Of a DNA stretch of 64,000 bases, positions 41,418 through 49,720 are shown one piece after another (the first letter of the stretch is position 1; each line of letters starts with the position of its first letter). Under the pieces are notes generated by a model. That model saw only the letters and a list, made by a program, of their open reading frames with translations. It was not told the DNA's origin and made no database searches. Position numbers and translations under genes: made by a program. The stretch is taken from the NCBI RefSeq assembly GCF_000177195.2, contig NC_015953.1:1922001-1986000 (forward strand), in the 5' to 3' direction. The DNA comes from Streptomyces sp. SirexAA-E. GTDB taxonomy: Bacteria; Actinomycetota; Actinomycetes; Streptomycetales; Streptomycetaceae.

Positions 41418-42763
41418 CGCCGCGCCCCCGTGTCGGCCGGGACCAGGAAGCGGGCGACGCTGTCGAGCTTCTCGCAGGTCTCCTCGAACTCCCGCTCGGG
41501 CGTGGAGTGTCCGACGATGCCCGCGCCGGCCCGCAGCCAGGTGCGGCCGCCCCGCCGGTAGGCGCTGCGCAGCACCAGGGCCGCGTCCATGGCGCCGGAG
41601 TGGTCCACGGTGAGCACGGCACCGCTGTACAGGCCGCGCGTCTCGGGCTCGTACCGGCGGATGGAGTCGTACGCCGCCGCCTTGGGAACACCGGATGCGG
41701 TCACGGCGGGGAAGACGGCCCCGAAGGCGTCCCAGGCGTGCCGGCCCGGGGCCAGCTTCCCGGCGACCCGGGAGGCGAGGTGCTGGACGCTGCCCCGCTC
41801 GCGGACGGCCATGAACTCCGGTATCTCCACGGATCCTTCGACGCAGACGTCGAGCAGCTCGTCCGCCCCGGTCTTGACCGAGATGGCGTGCTCGTACACC
41901 TCCTTCGGAGAACCGAAGAGGTCGGCCCGCAGGCTCTCGTTGACCAGGACGTCCTCGGTGAGGGCCCGGGTGCCGGCCAGCGGCTGGCTCACCACCCGCC
42001 CGTCCTCGGCGACCTGCACGACGATCTCCGGGCTGAAGCCGATGGCCTCGGTGCCGCCGAGGTTGAGCATGAAGGAGCGGGCCGGGTTGTTGCCCCGGCG
42101 TCCCGCCACGTACGTCGCGGTCAGGTCCGTGTCGCCGGGCACCTCGACGACCCTGGACAGGATGACCTTGTGCAGCTCGCCGGCGTTGATGTCGTCCACG
42201 GCGTGCCGTACCGCGGCACGGTAGCCGGTACCGTCCGTCGCGTAGACGTCCAGCGGCCGCGGCTGCCGCTCCCCGTTCGAGCCGGTGTCGTCGATGACGG
42301 CGTTCACCAGCGTGTCGAGCGCGGCCTGGTCGGCGGCGCGCAGCAGGGCGTGGCCCTCACCGAACCGCACCTCGACCCGCGGCACGACGAGATGCAGCAG
42401 GCGCTGTTCGCCGAGGTGGTTCCGGGCTCCCTCCTTGGCGTAGGACAGCTCGAAGGCGGCCCAGCCGTAGGCCCGCCAGTACGGCACCTCCACCTGGGCG
42501 AGCAGCTCGGAGACGAGCTCCAGCGGCTGGTCGCTCCAGGGCAGCACGGCCGCCGGCAGCCCTTCCTGACTGAGCCGGGCGCCGTCGCGGTCCAGAGTGA
42601 CTTCGGCGCGCACCCCGCCCGCGTAGGCCCAGCTCCCTCCGTTCTCGTAGACGACGTACGACTCGTACAGACCGGCGTCGGCGAGGCGGGCCGCGATCAG
42701 CAGGGGGTCTTCGGACAGCGGGACTTGGGTTTCGTAGTAGTGGCGCGAGGCAAGGGCGGTCAT
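41414..42763 (-). CDS. Salicylate synthase (MbtI/Irp9-like chorismate-utilising enzyme)
   Basis: A 449-residue chorismate-binding enzyme. Length and conserved segments (GELHKVILSRVVEVPG, FMLNLGG.EAIGFSPE, VSQPLAGTRALTED, EIPEFMAVRERGSVQHLASRVAGKL, IRRYEPETRGLYSGAV) match bifunctional salicylate synthases, which turn chorismate into isochorismate and then salicylate. No separate isochorismate-pyruvate lyase is encoded nearby, which supports that reading over a plain isochorismate synthase. It is the first gene of the leftward aromatic operon. GGGAGG precedes the ATG, and the promoter region upstream holds a perfect inverted repeat. Confidence 0.9.
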   Translation of the reverse strand: MTALASRHYYETQVPLSEDPLLIAARLADAGLYESYVVYENGGSWAYAGGVRAEVTLDRDGARLSQEGLPAAVLPWSDQPLELVSELLAQVEVPYWRAYGWAAFELSYAKEGARNHLGEQRLLHLVVPRVEVRFGEGHALLRAADQAALDTLVNAVIDDTGSNGERQPRPLDVYATDGTGYRAAVRHAVDDINAGELHKVILSRVVEVPGDTDLTATYVAGRRGNNPARSFMLNLGGTEAIGFSPEIVVQVAEDGRVVSQPLAGTRALTEDVLVNESLRADLFGSPKEVYEHAISVKTGADELLDVCVEGSVEIPEFMAVRERGSVQHLASRVAGKLAPGRHAWDAFGAVFPAVTASGVPKAAAYDSIRRYEPETRGLYSGAVLTVDHSGAMDAALVLRSAYRRGGRTWLRAGAGIVGHSTPEREFEETCEKLDSVARFLVPADTGARR

Positions 42764-42786
42764 CTGGGTGGTCCCTCCCGTGAGGC

Positions 42787-42817
42787 TGTTACCTCCCAAA
42801 ACATTATGGAGGTAACA
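42787..42817 (-). promoter_or_regulatory. Perfect inverted repeat over the aromatic-operon promoter
   Basis: TGTTACCTCC-N11-GGAGGTAACA, ten perfect base pairs of dyad symmetry, 24 bases upstream of the salicylate synthase ATG. The AT-rich spacer contains, on the minus strand, a CATAAT -10-like hexamer (complement of 42803-42808). A protein bound to both arms would cover the promoter, so a repressor operator is the simplest reading. No matching repressor gene is obvious beside it. Confidence 0.7.
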
Positions 42818-42984
42818 CCCGCCTGACCGCCCCCCTCCGATCACCCTTGCTGATCGAACTGCCAAACCGAACATGTCACCCCGGGCCGGTTCAGGGCGGA
42901 GACCCTCCTGACGGCGCCTTAGTGTCGTGCTCGCACCGCGGTCACACCGGTGGTCGCAGGACGCCGTTCAACGAAGGAGCACCG

Positions 42985-43386
42985 ATGCTGCGAGGCCTCA
43001 CCACCGTCAGGTTCCACGCCGCCGACCTACCGGCCGCGAAGACCTGGTACACCGAATTCCTGGGCATCGCCCCGTACTTCGAGCGCCCGGGGTACGCCGA
43101 GTTCCGGATCGGCGACTACCAGCACGAGCTGGGGCTGCTGGACAGCGCCTACGCGGGGGACCTGGGGGGCCACGGCGACGGGGCGGCGGCGGGCGCGGTC
43201 GTCTACTGGCACGTCGACGACGTGCGGGACGCGCTGGAGCGGCTGCTGGCCCTGGGCGCCGTGGCCCACGAGCCGGTCCGCGAGTTCGGCGAGGGCTTCG
43301 TCGGCGCCTCGGTCGTCGACCCCTTCGGCAACATCCTCGGGATCATGCAGAACCGGCACTACCTGGAGGTCCTGTCCGGCCGCTGA
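42985..43386 (+). CDS. VOC-family (glyoxalase/bleomycin-resistance-like) protein
   Basis: A 133-residue vicinal-oxygen-chelate fold protein with two beta-alpha-beta units (TVRFHAADLPAAKTWYTEFLG at the start; VVYWHVDDVRDALERLLALGA near 70-90; VVDPFGNILGIMQN near the end). Members include dioxygenases, glyoxalases and drug-binding resistance proteins; nothing here tells them apart. It is divergent from the aromatic operon across a 221-base promoter region, so it could be co-regulated and protect against the product. GAAGGAG lies well placed before the ATG. Confidence 0.83.
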   Translation: MLRGLTTVRFHAADLPAAKTWYTEFLGIAPYFERPGYAEFRIGDYQHELGLLDSAYAGDLGGHGDGAAAGAVVYWHVDDVRDALERLLALGAVAHEPVREFGEGFVGASVVDPFGNILGIMQNRHYLEVLSGR

Positions 43387-44091
43387 TGGCGGGGCGAGGG
43401 CCCGGGGTCCGGTGAAAGGGGCGGCCGGGAAGGCGAGGGCCACTGGGGACGGAGCCCCCGGGAAAGGGCTGGAAAAGGGCCGGCAAGGGCTGTTGGCGAA
43501 GGCGGGCGGCATCTCCTCGCGACATATTCTCCAGCAAGCCCGGCATCACCCGGAACGGCCTCGTGACCGGAATCCGCCCAGCATCGTCACGGCCCCGTTT
43601 CGGCAGTGTCCATAGGGGTACCGAAGAAAGCCGTTCAGCCGGAATGCACGCACGTCCCATGCCCGTCCGCCCAATGCGCGCAGGCGGGCCATGTGCGTGC
43701 CGGCCGGAGCGGTGCATATCGATCACCGGCCGCGACGTCTAGGGAAACCGAATCCGGACATCGCTTATCAGCCAGAATGTGTCGGGGTACTCCTGCGCCG
43801 CGGAACCGATCGGCCCGGATTCCCCTCCCGCCTTGCCGACGCACCCCGCATCACCTTCCGACGACGGGGGTGACCTGCGAGGACACCCGGCCCTCGGCGC
43901 GGCCGAACCGCCGTCCTGGGCGGCTCCCTTTCCCTTCGCGGGAATCCGCCATGTCCGGCGCGCGACCGTTCCATGATCCTGACCACAGAAATACCAGCCG
44001 CCCGGTAATCGCTTTCAGGACAGGCCGGACTTCGCACCCTTCTCATGGAGCGCGAAAAGAATGAAGCTGTCCCGGTCGACTGTCACTGTTG
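43387..44091. other. Gene-free interval between biosynthetic and injection-system blocks
   Basis: 705 bases between two convergent gene ends. Open frames here have Arg/Pro/Ser-rich compositions typical of non-coding GC-rich DNA, and base composition is less GC-skewed than in flanking genes. I see no RNA gene, mobile-element ends or convincing terminator. It is the natural boundary between the biosynthetic region and the contractile injection system. Confidence 0.5.
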
Positions 44092-45426
44092 CTACGGTGC
44101 GAAATCGCTCAGCACACCGCTGACATTGAGGACCTGACGGCACTCGGAAGCCTGTTTCCCGGAGGCCGGGGTGCCGGGCTTCTCGCAGGTCACGGAAACG
44201 GTGACGGTCGCGTTCTGAGGAATCTGGATGGGGGTCACCCAGTGGTAGTCCTGGTTGCGGAAGGTCTCCAGCGCGATCGTGGTGATCTTCCGTTCCCCGA
44301 AGGAGATGGTCACCACTCCCTCGTCGCCCTGGAAGTTGGCCACCACGATGTCCGTGACGCCGAAGGTCTTCCCGGCCGGGACCCGGTAGGTCCCGGTCTT
44401 CTCCGCTCCGCCGGCCGTCTGTACGTCGATCGTCGCCGAGCTCTGCTGCCCGTCGCCCGCACCGCTTCCCGTGCCACTGCCCGAACCGGTGCCCGTCCCC
44501 GTACCGGCCCCGGTGCCGGGACCGGCGCCGCCGGTCTCGCCACCGCCCGTCCCCTGGCCTCCCGTTGCCTCGCCCGCGCCCGGCGCCTGTCCGCCCTGCT
44601 GCTGGGCGCCCCGGGCCACCTGCTCCTCGGCCGCCTGGGTCCCCGCCTCCTTCGCGGCGCTGCGCACCGCGGGCCGGACCAGGGTGAACCAGGCGATCAG
44701 CAGGGCCAGCAGCGCGGCGAGCACGATCAGCAGCCACTTCGGGAACACCGGCAGCTGGAGGAACTCACCCTGCAGGGTCTCCTTCTGCCCGGGGTGCTCC
44801 TCCTCGGCGCTGCCGTCCCCGGCCGCCGCCTCGGCCACCTCGGCCTCGAAGGGCCAGGTCACCGGCTCACCGAACCAGATCGGCTTACGGGTGCGCGCCC
44901 GCAGGCGTACGTCGGCGGACTCACCCGGCGCGAGGCTCCGGCCGTCCGGTGCGAAGACGAGCTTGAGGTCCTCCCCGGCCTGCCGCGCCGCGAAGCCGAC
45001 CTCCACAGGGGTGTTCCCCCGGTTCTGCACCGCGGTGCGGTACCGGGCGCCGAGCCAGCCGCGCCGGCGCCGGGGGCTCAGCTCCGCCCGCAGCTCGCGG
45101 AACGCCTCGACGGTCACGGTGGTCTCGGGCACCACCACCCGCTCGGGGTGCTCGGCCGGCAGGACCCGCACGCCCAGCGGCGTCCGGCCGGCCCGGACCT
45201 CGTGCGACCGGGGCGGGGCGAGCCGGATGGTCACCTGCTCGAAGGTGCCGGGGTACAGCGAGACGCGTGCCGGCTCGACGGTGCTCCACGCGGCGCAGTC
45301 GCCGACCACCTCGAGTGCGTAGGCCTCGACGATGTCGCTGTCGTTGCGCACGGTCAGGGTCGTCGTCGCCTCGCCACCGGGCGACACCGTCACCTCGGGG
45401 ATCGCGAGTTCGGCAGATGTGGTCAC
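44092..45426 (-). CDS. Membrane protein with Ig-like N-terminal and Gly/Thr-rich regions
   Basis: A 444-residue protein of unknown function. Residues about 1-215 look like two beta-sandwich domains (VTVSPGGEATTTLTVRNDSDIVEAYALEV and a similar second unit with NRGNTPVEV). One membrane helix follows (FPKWLLIVLAALLALLIAWFTLV, about 230-252), then a low-complexity Gly/Thr/Ser-rich stretch (about 280-325) and a C-terminal beta-rich domain (about 330-444). Similar 'hydrolytic protein' annotations occur at the edge of Streptomyces contractile injection loci. With one membrane helix it could anchor something at the cell membrane. GTG start. Confidence 0.8.
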   Translation of the reverse strand: MTTSAELAIPEVTVSPGGEATTTLTVRNDSDIVEAYALEVVGDCAAWSTVEPARVSLYPGTFEQVTIRLAPPRSHEVRAGRTPLGVRVLPAEHPERVVVPETTVTVEAFRELRAELSPRRRRGWLGARYRTAVQNRGNTPVEVGFAARQAGEDLKLVFAPDGRSLAPGESADVRLRARTRKPIWFGEPVTWPFEAEVAEAAAGDGSAEEEHPGQKETLQGEFLQLPVFPKWLLIVLAALLALLIAWFTLVRPAVRSAAKEAGTQAAEEQVARGAQQQGGQAPGAGEATGGQGTGGGETGGAGPGTGAGTGTGTGSGSGTGSGAGDGQQSSATIDVQTAGGAEKTGTYRVPAGKTFGVTDIVVANFQGDEGVVTISFGERKITTIALETFRNQDYHWVTPIQIPQNATVTVSVTCEKPGTPASGKQASECRQVLNVSGVLSDFAP

Positions 45427-45626
45427 GATCCGACGCTAGGAGACCGGGCGGCCCCCGCAGCAGAGACGGGAGGGCAACGGCCGGGCAGGGACGCTGCCCC
45501 CAGGGCCCGTCGGCGCGCTGCCCCGGCCGCCCCCGCCACCCCCCGGGGACCGTGAGGGCACCCGGTTCCGTACCGCACATCCAGGCGTGGCGAGCGAAGA
45601 AAACAGACGAAGACGGACAGTGAGCG

Positions 45627-46337
45627 ATGATATTCACAGAGACGGCGCACGAGCCGAGGGTTCCCCAGCAGCACACCGGACCGGCCGCCCCGGCACCGGC
45701 CACGCGTACCGCACCGGCCCGGGTCTCCGTGGCCGTGTACGCGGAGGATCCGATCCTGCACACCGGCGTCGTCCAACAGCTGCGCCAGCGGCCGGAGATC
45801 GAGCTGGTCACGGACGCCGAGGCGGACCGCGCCCAGGCCTCGCTGGTCGTGGTGGACAGGGTGGACGAACCCACCGTGCGGCTGCTGCACCGGTTGCAGC
45901 GCAACACCTCGACCCGCACGGGACTGGTCGTCGGCCTCTTCGAGGCGGGTTCCCTGCAGACGATGATCGAGTGCGGGGTGGCCGCCGTGTTACGCCGCTC
46001 CGAGGCCGACCGGGACGGACTCGTCCACCTCGTGACGGCCATGGCGAAGGGGGAGGGGGTCCTGCCGGGCGACCTGCTCGGCAAGCTCCTCGACCACGTC
46101 AGCAGGGTGCAGCGCACGGTGCTCGACCCCCGGGGGCTGACGCTGTCCACCCTGACGACCCGTGAGGCGGACATGCTCCGGCTGGTGGCGGAGGGCTTCG
46201 ACACCGCGGAGATCGCCCAGAAGACCTCCTACTCCGAGCGGACCGTGAAGAACGTGCTGCACGAGGTGGCGACGCGGCTGCACCTGCGCAACCGGGCGCA
46301 CGCCGTGGGCTACGCCCTGCGGAACGGGCTGATCTGA
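45627..46337 (+). CDS. LuxR-family regulator with a TTA codon
   Basis: A 236-residue regulator. The N-terminal ~165 residues resemble a receiver fold (VSVAVYAEDPILHTGVVQQL; SLVVVDRVDEPT), probably a degenerate one. A LuxR helix-turn-helix is at about 172-232 (LTTREADMLRLVAEGFDTAEIA, then RTVKNVLHEVATRL). Codon 122 is TTA (45990-45992), the only in-frame TTA I noticed in the window. In Streptomyces TTA depends on the bldA tRNA, so this gene should be expressed late in development. It lies between the membrane-protein gene and the rest of the injection cluster, and is the likely cluster activator. Confidence 0.88.
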   Translation: MIFTETAHEPRVPQQHTGPAAPAPATRTAPARVSVAVYAEDPILHTGVVQQLRQRPEIELVTDAEADRAQASLVVVDRVDEPTVRLLHRLQRNTSTRTGLVVGLFEAGSLQTMIECGVAAVLRRSEADRDGLVHLVTAMAKGEGVLPGDLLGKLLDHVSRVQRTVLDPRGLTLSTLTTREADMLRLVAEGFDTAEIAQKTSYSERTVKNVLHEVATRLHLRNRAHAVGYALRNGLI

Positions 46338-46510
46338 CGCACGGCACCACCTCGGGACGGGGGCGCCCGGTGCGGGGCGGGGGGATGACCGGAAAGGGCA
46401 AGGCCGCTTCCCCCGCCCCGGGTACTCCCGGCCTGTATTTCACCGCGTTGGACGGTGACGCTGTCCGTGGAGAGCCATGAGGCCCGCCCGAACCGACTGC
46501 GAGGTGACCC

Positions 46511-49500
46511 GTGACCGGCCCCGTTGGCCCGGCCGTCCGGTACGGCCGTCTGGCCGCCCTGACCGGCGCCCTTGTGCTGTTGGTCCCCCTGCTGGTGACG
46601 GGTTCCGTCTCCGCGCCCCTCGACTCCGCCCGCGCGGCCGCGGCCGAACCGGGCGACGCCCCGGCCGCGGACACCGGGCGGATCGTCTTCGCCGGGACCA
46701 GGCACCGCAGCCTGGGCCGGGTGACGGCCACGGACAACAGCGCCCCGTTCTTCGGTACGGGGCAGCCGACCCACTTCGACCAGCAGCCCTCGGCCCGGGG
46801 CGACCTGCTGGTCTTCACGAGCCTGCGGGACGGCGCCCGCCCCCAGGTCTACCTGCGCGTGGCGGACGGTTCCGTACGGAGGCTGACGAGGGGCCTCGAC
46901 GCGCAGCACCCCGAACTCTCCCCGGACGGCACGACGGTGGTGTTCGACGCGGTGGACGCCGACGCCGCCGAGGACGCGCCGCGCGACCTGTGGACGGTCC
47001 GCACCGACGGTTCGGGGCTGCAAAGGCTCACCGACTCGGCCGCCGACGAGGTCTCCCCCACGTTCTCCCCGGACGGCACCCTGATCGCCTACTCCAGTGA
47101 CAGCGACCCGGCACGCGGACGGCAGATCTACGAACGGGCGCTGTCCGGCGGCCCGGAGCGCCGGATCAGTGACGCCCCGGCCGGAAACGCGACCGAGCCC
47201 TCGTGGAACCCGGTGGACGACGACGCCCACCGCGACCTCGTCGCCTTCACCCTGCAGACGGGCGGAGGGCCGGGCGAGGAACTGGAGCCCCGGCTGTGGG
47301 TGACCGACGGCAAGGGCGGCGACCGGGCCGTCCTGACCGGTGGTCCGGCCGAATGGAGCACGAAGTCGCCCGCCTGGCTGCCGGACGGTGGCGGCCTTCT
47401 CTTCCTCAGCCCCGACCAGACCTGCTCGTGCGACCCGTTCGACAACGTCTACCGCGTGGGCACCGAGACGTACGGGGCCCCGGAGCTGCTCCTCAACGAG
47501 AACCGCGCGGTGGACTCGCCGACCTGGCTGGGCCCGGCCGCGACGGGTTCGGTGGTGGTCGCCCGTACGAGCGGCGCCTCGCCCCACAAGGCGCTCCTGC
47601 TGGACATGCGGCAGGACGGCTCGGACCCGCGGAACCTCGGGATGACGCTCCTGCAGGAGGACCCGGCCTCCGAGACGAACACCGACCCCGCCCTGGACCC
47701 GCTGTTCGATCCGGCGGAGGGTTTCGATCCCTGGACCGAACGGCAGAGCTACACGCCGGACGGCCGGCGCATCGTGGTGACCCGGTTCGAGGACACCGAG
47801 GCGGGGCGGATCCAGCGGATCTGGCTGGTGGACGCGGACGGCGCGAAGCCCGAGGCGATGCCGCTGGCCGGGCGCGGCCCCCTGGACCGGGACACCGATC
47901 CGGCCTTCTCGCCGGACGGTACCCGGATCGCCTTCACCCGGGTCACGCCCGGCACGGACGGCGACGCACCCGCGACGGCCCGGGTCCTGGTGGCGGACGC
48001 GGTCACCGGGGCGATCACCGACGAGGTGGTGCCCCCCGCCGGGCAGTCGCGGGGCGGGGACGCGCAGCCGACCTGGTCACCGGACGGCGGCACGCTCGCG
48101 TTCACGCGCGACCAGGTGATCGGCGGCCTCGGCGGCAACAAGCACGTCTGGACCGCACCGGCAGACGATCTGGACCGCCAGCAGGACCTGACAGCGGCGC
48201 ACTGCCCCGGTCCCTGCGACGTGATCGACGACAGTCCGGCCTTCTCCCCGGACGGCCTGACGCTGGCCTTCAACCGGAAGGACGGCGGGGGCCGCGTCAA
48301 CGAGCGGACCGGCGTCGTCGTCACATCGGTGACGGGCGGCGGCTGCCAGGTCGTGCTGCCGGCCGCGCTGCGGGGCGACCCGGGCGCCTGCGGCCGGACG
48401 TTGCCGGACACCTCCGCCACCGGGCCGTTCCAACCGCGCGACGTCGCCTGGTCGCCCGACGGGAGCCGGCTGCTGCTGAGCGCGCGCCGCGCGCTCGCGC
48501 CGAACTCGCCGGAGGCGCTGTCCGCCCTGGACCTCGCGTCGGGCGAGCTGACGCCGCTCACCTCGGGGCTGCCGGGGCGGCAGAAGGAGCCCGCCTACCA
48601 GCAGTCGGTCGACCTGGCGGTGACCGCCCCGCCCACCGGGCCGCGGGTGGAGGAGGGTGCGTCCACCTCCCTGACCGTCACCGTCACCAACCACGGCCCG
48701 TCGCCCTCACCGCGGACGACGTTCACCGCGGACGCCCCGCCCGGTGTCCGCGTCGACACGCTGACCACGCCGTCCGGTCCCTGCCCGGTCGGCTCCCCCC
48801 AGTGCGACCTGGGCGTCCTCGCGCCCGGTGCGAGCGTGCCGGTGACCGTCGAGGTGACCGGGGTGACGACGGGTGAGCAGCGCATCGGGTGGTCCGTCGC
48901 CGGGTCGGTCGTCGATCCCAGCCCCACCGACAACGCCGCCGACACCGTCGTCCCGGTCGACGCCGTCACCCCGACCCCGACCCCCACACCGACGCCCACG
49001 GACACGCCGACGCCGCCTTCCCCCGCTCCGACGCCTCCCGCTCCCGCCCCGGCTCCTCCGGCCCCGGCCCCGCCGGCGGCGGGCCCCGGCCTGACCGTCG
49101 CGGCCCAGCCGAACCCCGGCTTCGTGGGCGGCCGGGTCGTGGTGACCTACACCGTGCGCAACGGGAGGAACGCCCTCGCGACCGGTCTCCGGCTGCGGCT
49201 CGGCCTGCCCGCGGGCGTCCCGGCCGGACCGCTGCCCGCCGGCTGCGGCGACGGCGTCTGCGCGCTGGGTGACCTGGCGCCCGGGGCGTCCACGGTCGTA
49301 CGGGTGGTGCTGTCGCCGGACAAGGCGCTGCGGGCGAGGGTCACCGGCACCCTGACCACGACCGGCACCGACGCGGACCCGCGCGACAACACCGCCCGGA
49401 CCACGCTGCGCATCCTCCGGCCCGAGATCGTCGCGGTGCCGAACGTCGGCAAGCCCGGTTTCGTGACCTCGGTGCGGGGCAAGGACTTCCCGCCCGGCGC

Positions 49501-49720
49501 GCCGGTGACGCTGACCTGGAAGCCGGGCATCACGGCGGCGGCTCCGCCGGTGGTCCCCCGGGCCGACCGGACGTTCACCGGCCAGCTGCTGATCCTCTTC
49601 AAGGACCAGACCGGCCCGCGCACCATCACGGCGACGGGCCCCGGGTTCAGCCCGGTCACCACCACGTTCCTGGTCGTGAGCGGCACCATCGGGCCGCCGG
49701 ACGAGGTGGTGCGGCGGTGA
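46511..49720 (+). CDS. Secreted TolB/WD40-like beta-propeller protein with CARDB-type domains
   Basis: A 1069-residue protein. It has an N-terminal signal peptide or anchor (LAALTGALVLLVPLLVTGSVSA, about 14-35). Many PD40/TolB-type propeller blades follow, recognisable by repeated 'SPDGT.I.F' motifs (for example LSPDGTTVVFDAV, FSPDGTLIAYSSD, FSPDGTRIAFTRV, FSPDGLTLAFNRK) to about residue 700. Next come CARDB/DUF11-like beta-sandwich domains, a Thr/Pro linker (about 820-855) and a final Ig/IPT-like domain. Its gene overlaps the DUF4255 gene (GTGA), so it is a genuine member of the injection operon despite being an export candidate. Surface or envelope attachment is inferred. Confidence 0.87.
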   Translation: MTGPVGPAVRYGRLAALTGALVLLVPLLVTGSVSAPLDSARAAAAEPGDAPAADTGRIVFAGTRHRSLGRVTATDNSAPFFGTGQPTHFDQQPSARGDLLVFTSLRDGARPQVYLRVADGSVRRLTRGLDAQHPELSPDGTTVVFDAVDADAAEDAPRDLWTVRTDGSGLQRLTDSAADEVSPTFSPDGTLIAYSSDSDPARGRQIYERALSGGPERRISDAPAGNATEPSWNPVDDDAHRDLVAFTLQTGGGPGEELEPRLWVTDGKGGDRAVLTGGPAEWSTKSPAWLPDGGGLLFLSPDQTCSCDPFDNVYRVGTETYGAPELLLNENRAVDSPTWLGPAATGSVVVARTSGASPHKALLLDMRQDGSDPRNLGMTLLQEDPASETNTDPALDPLFDPAEGFDPWTERQSYTPDGRRIVVTRFEDTEAGRIQRIWLVDADGAKPEAMPLAGRGPLDRDTDPAFSPDGTRIAFTRVTPGTDGDAPATARVLVADAVTGAITDEVVPPAGQSRGGDAQPTWSPDGGTLAFTRDQVIGGLGGNKHVWTAPADDLDRQQDLTAAHCPGPCDVIDDSPAFSPDGLTLAFNRKDGGGRVNERTGVVVTSVTGGGCQVVLPAALRGDPGACGRTLPDTSATGPFQPRDVAWSPDGSRLLLSARRALAPNSPEALSALDLASGELTPLTSGLPGRQKEPAYQQSVDLAVTAPPTGPRVEEGASTSLTVTVTNHGPSPSPRTTFTADAPPGVRVDTLTTPSGPCPVGSPQCDLGVLAPGASVPVTVEVTGVTTGEQRIGWSVAGSVVDPSPTDNAADTVVPVDAVTPTPTPTPTPTDTPTPPSPAPTPPAPAPAPPAPAPPAAGPGLTVAAQPNPGFVGGRVVVTYTVRNGRNALATGLRLRLGLPAGVPAGPLPAGCGDGVCALGDLAPGASTVVRVVLSPDKALRARVTGTLTTTGTDADPRDNTARTTLRILRPEIVAVPNVGKPGFVTSVRGKDFPPGAPVTLTWKPGITAAAPPVVPRADRTFTGQLLILFKDQTGPRTITATGPGFSPVTTTFLVVSGTIGPPDEVVRR

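Noticed and set aside
43606..44064. A 152-codon frame in the gap before the injection cluster.
   Set aside because: Arg/Pro/Ser-rich composition, no ribosome site and no recognisable motif; other frames in the same stretch look equally random.
44470..44570. GT/GC-rich periodic repeat that could be a structural DNA element.
   Set aside because: It encodes the Gly/Thr/Ser linker of the membrane protein, and the periodicity is explained by the codons.
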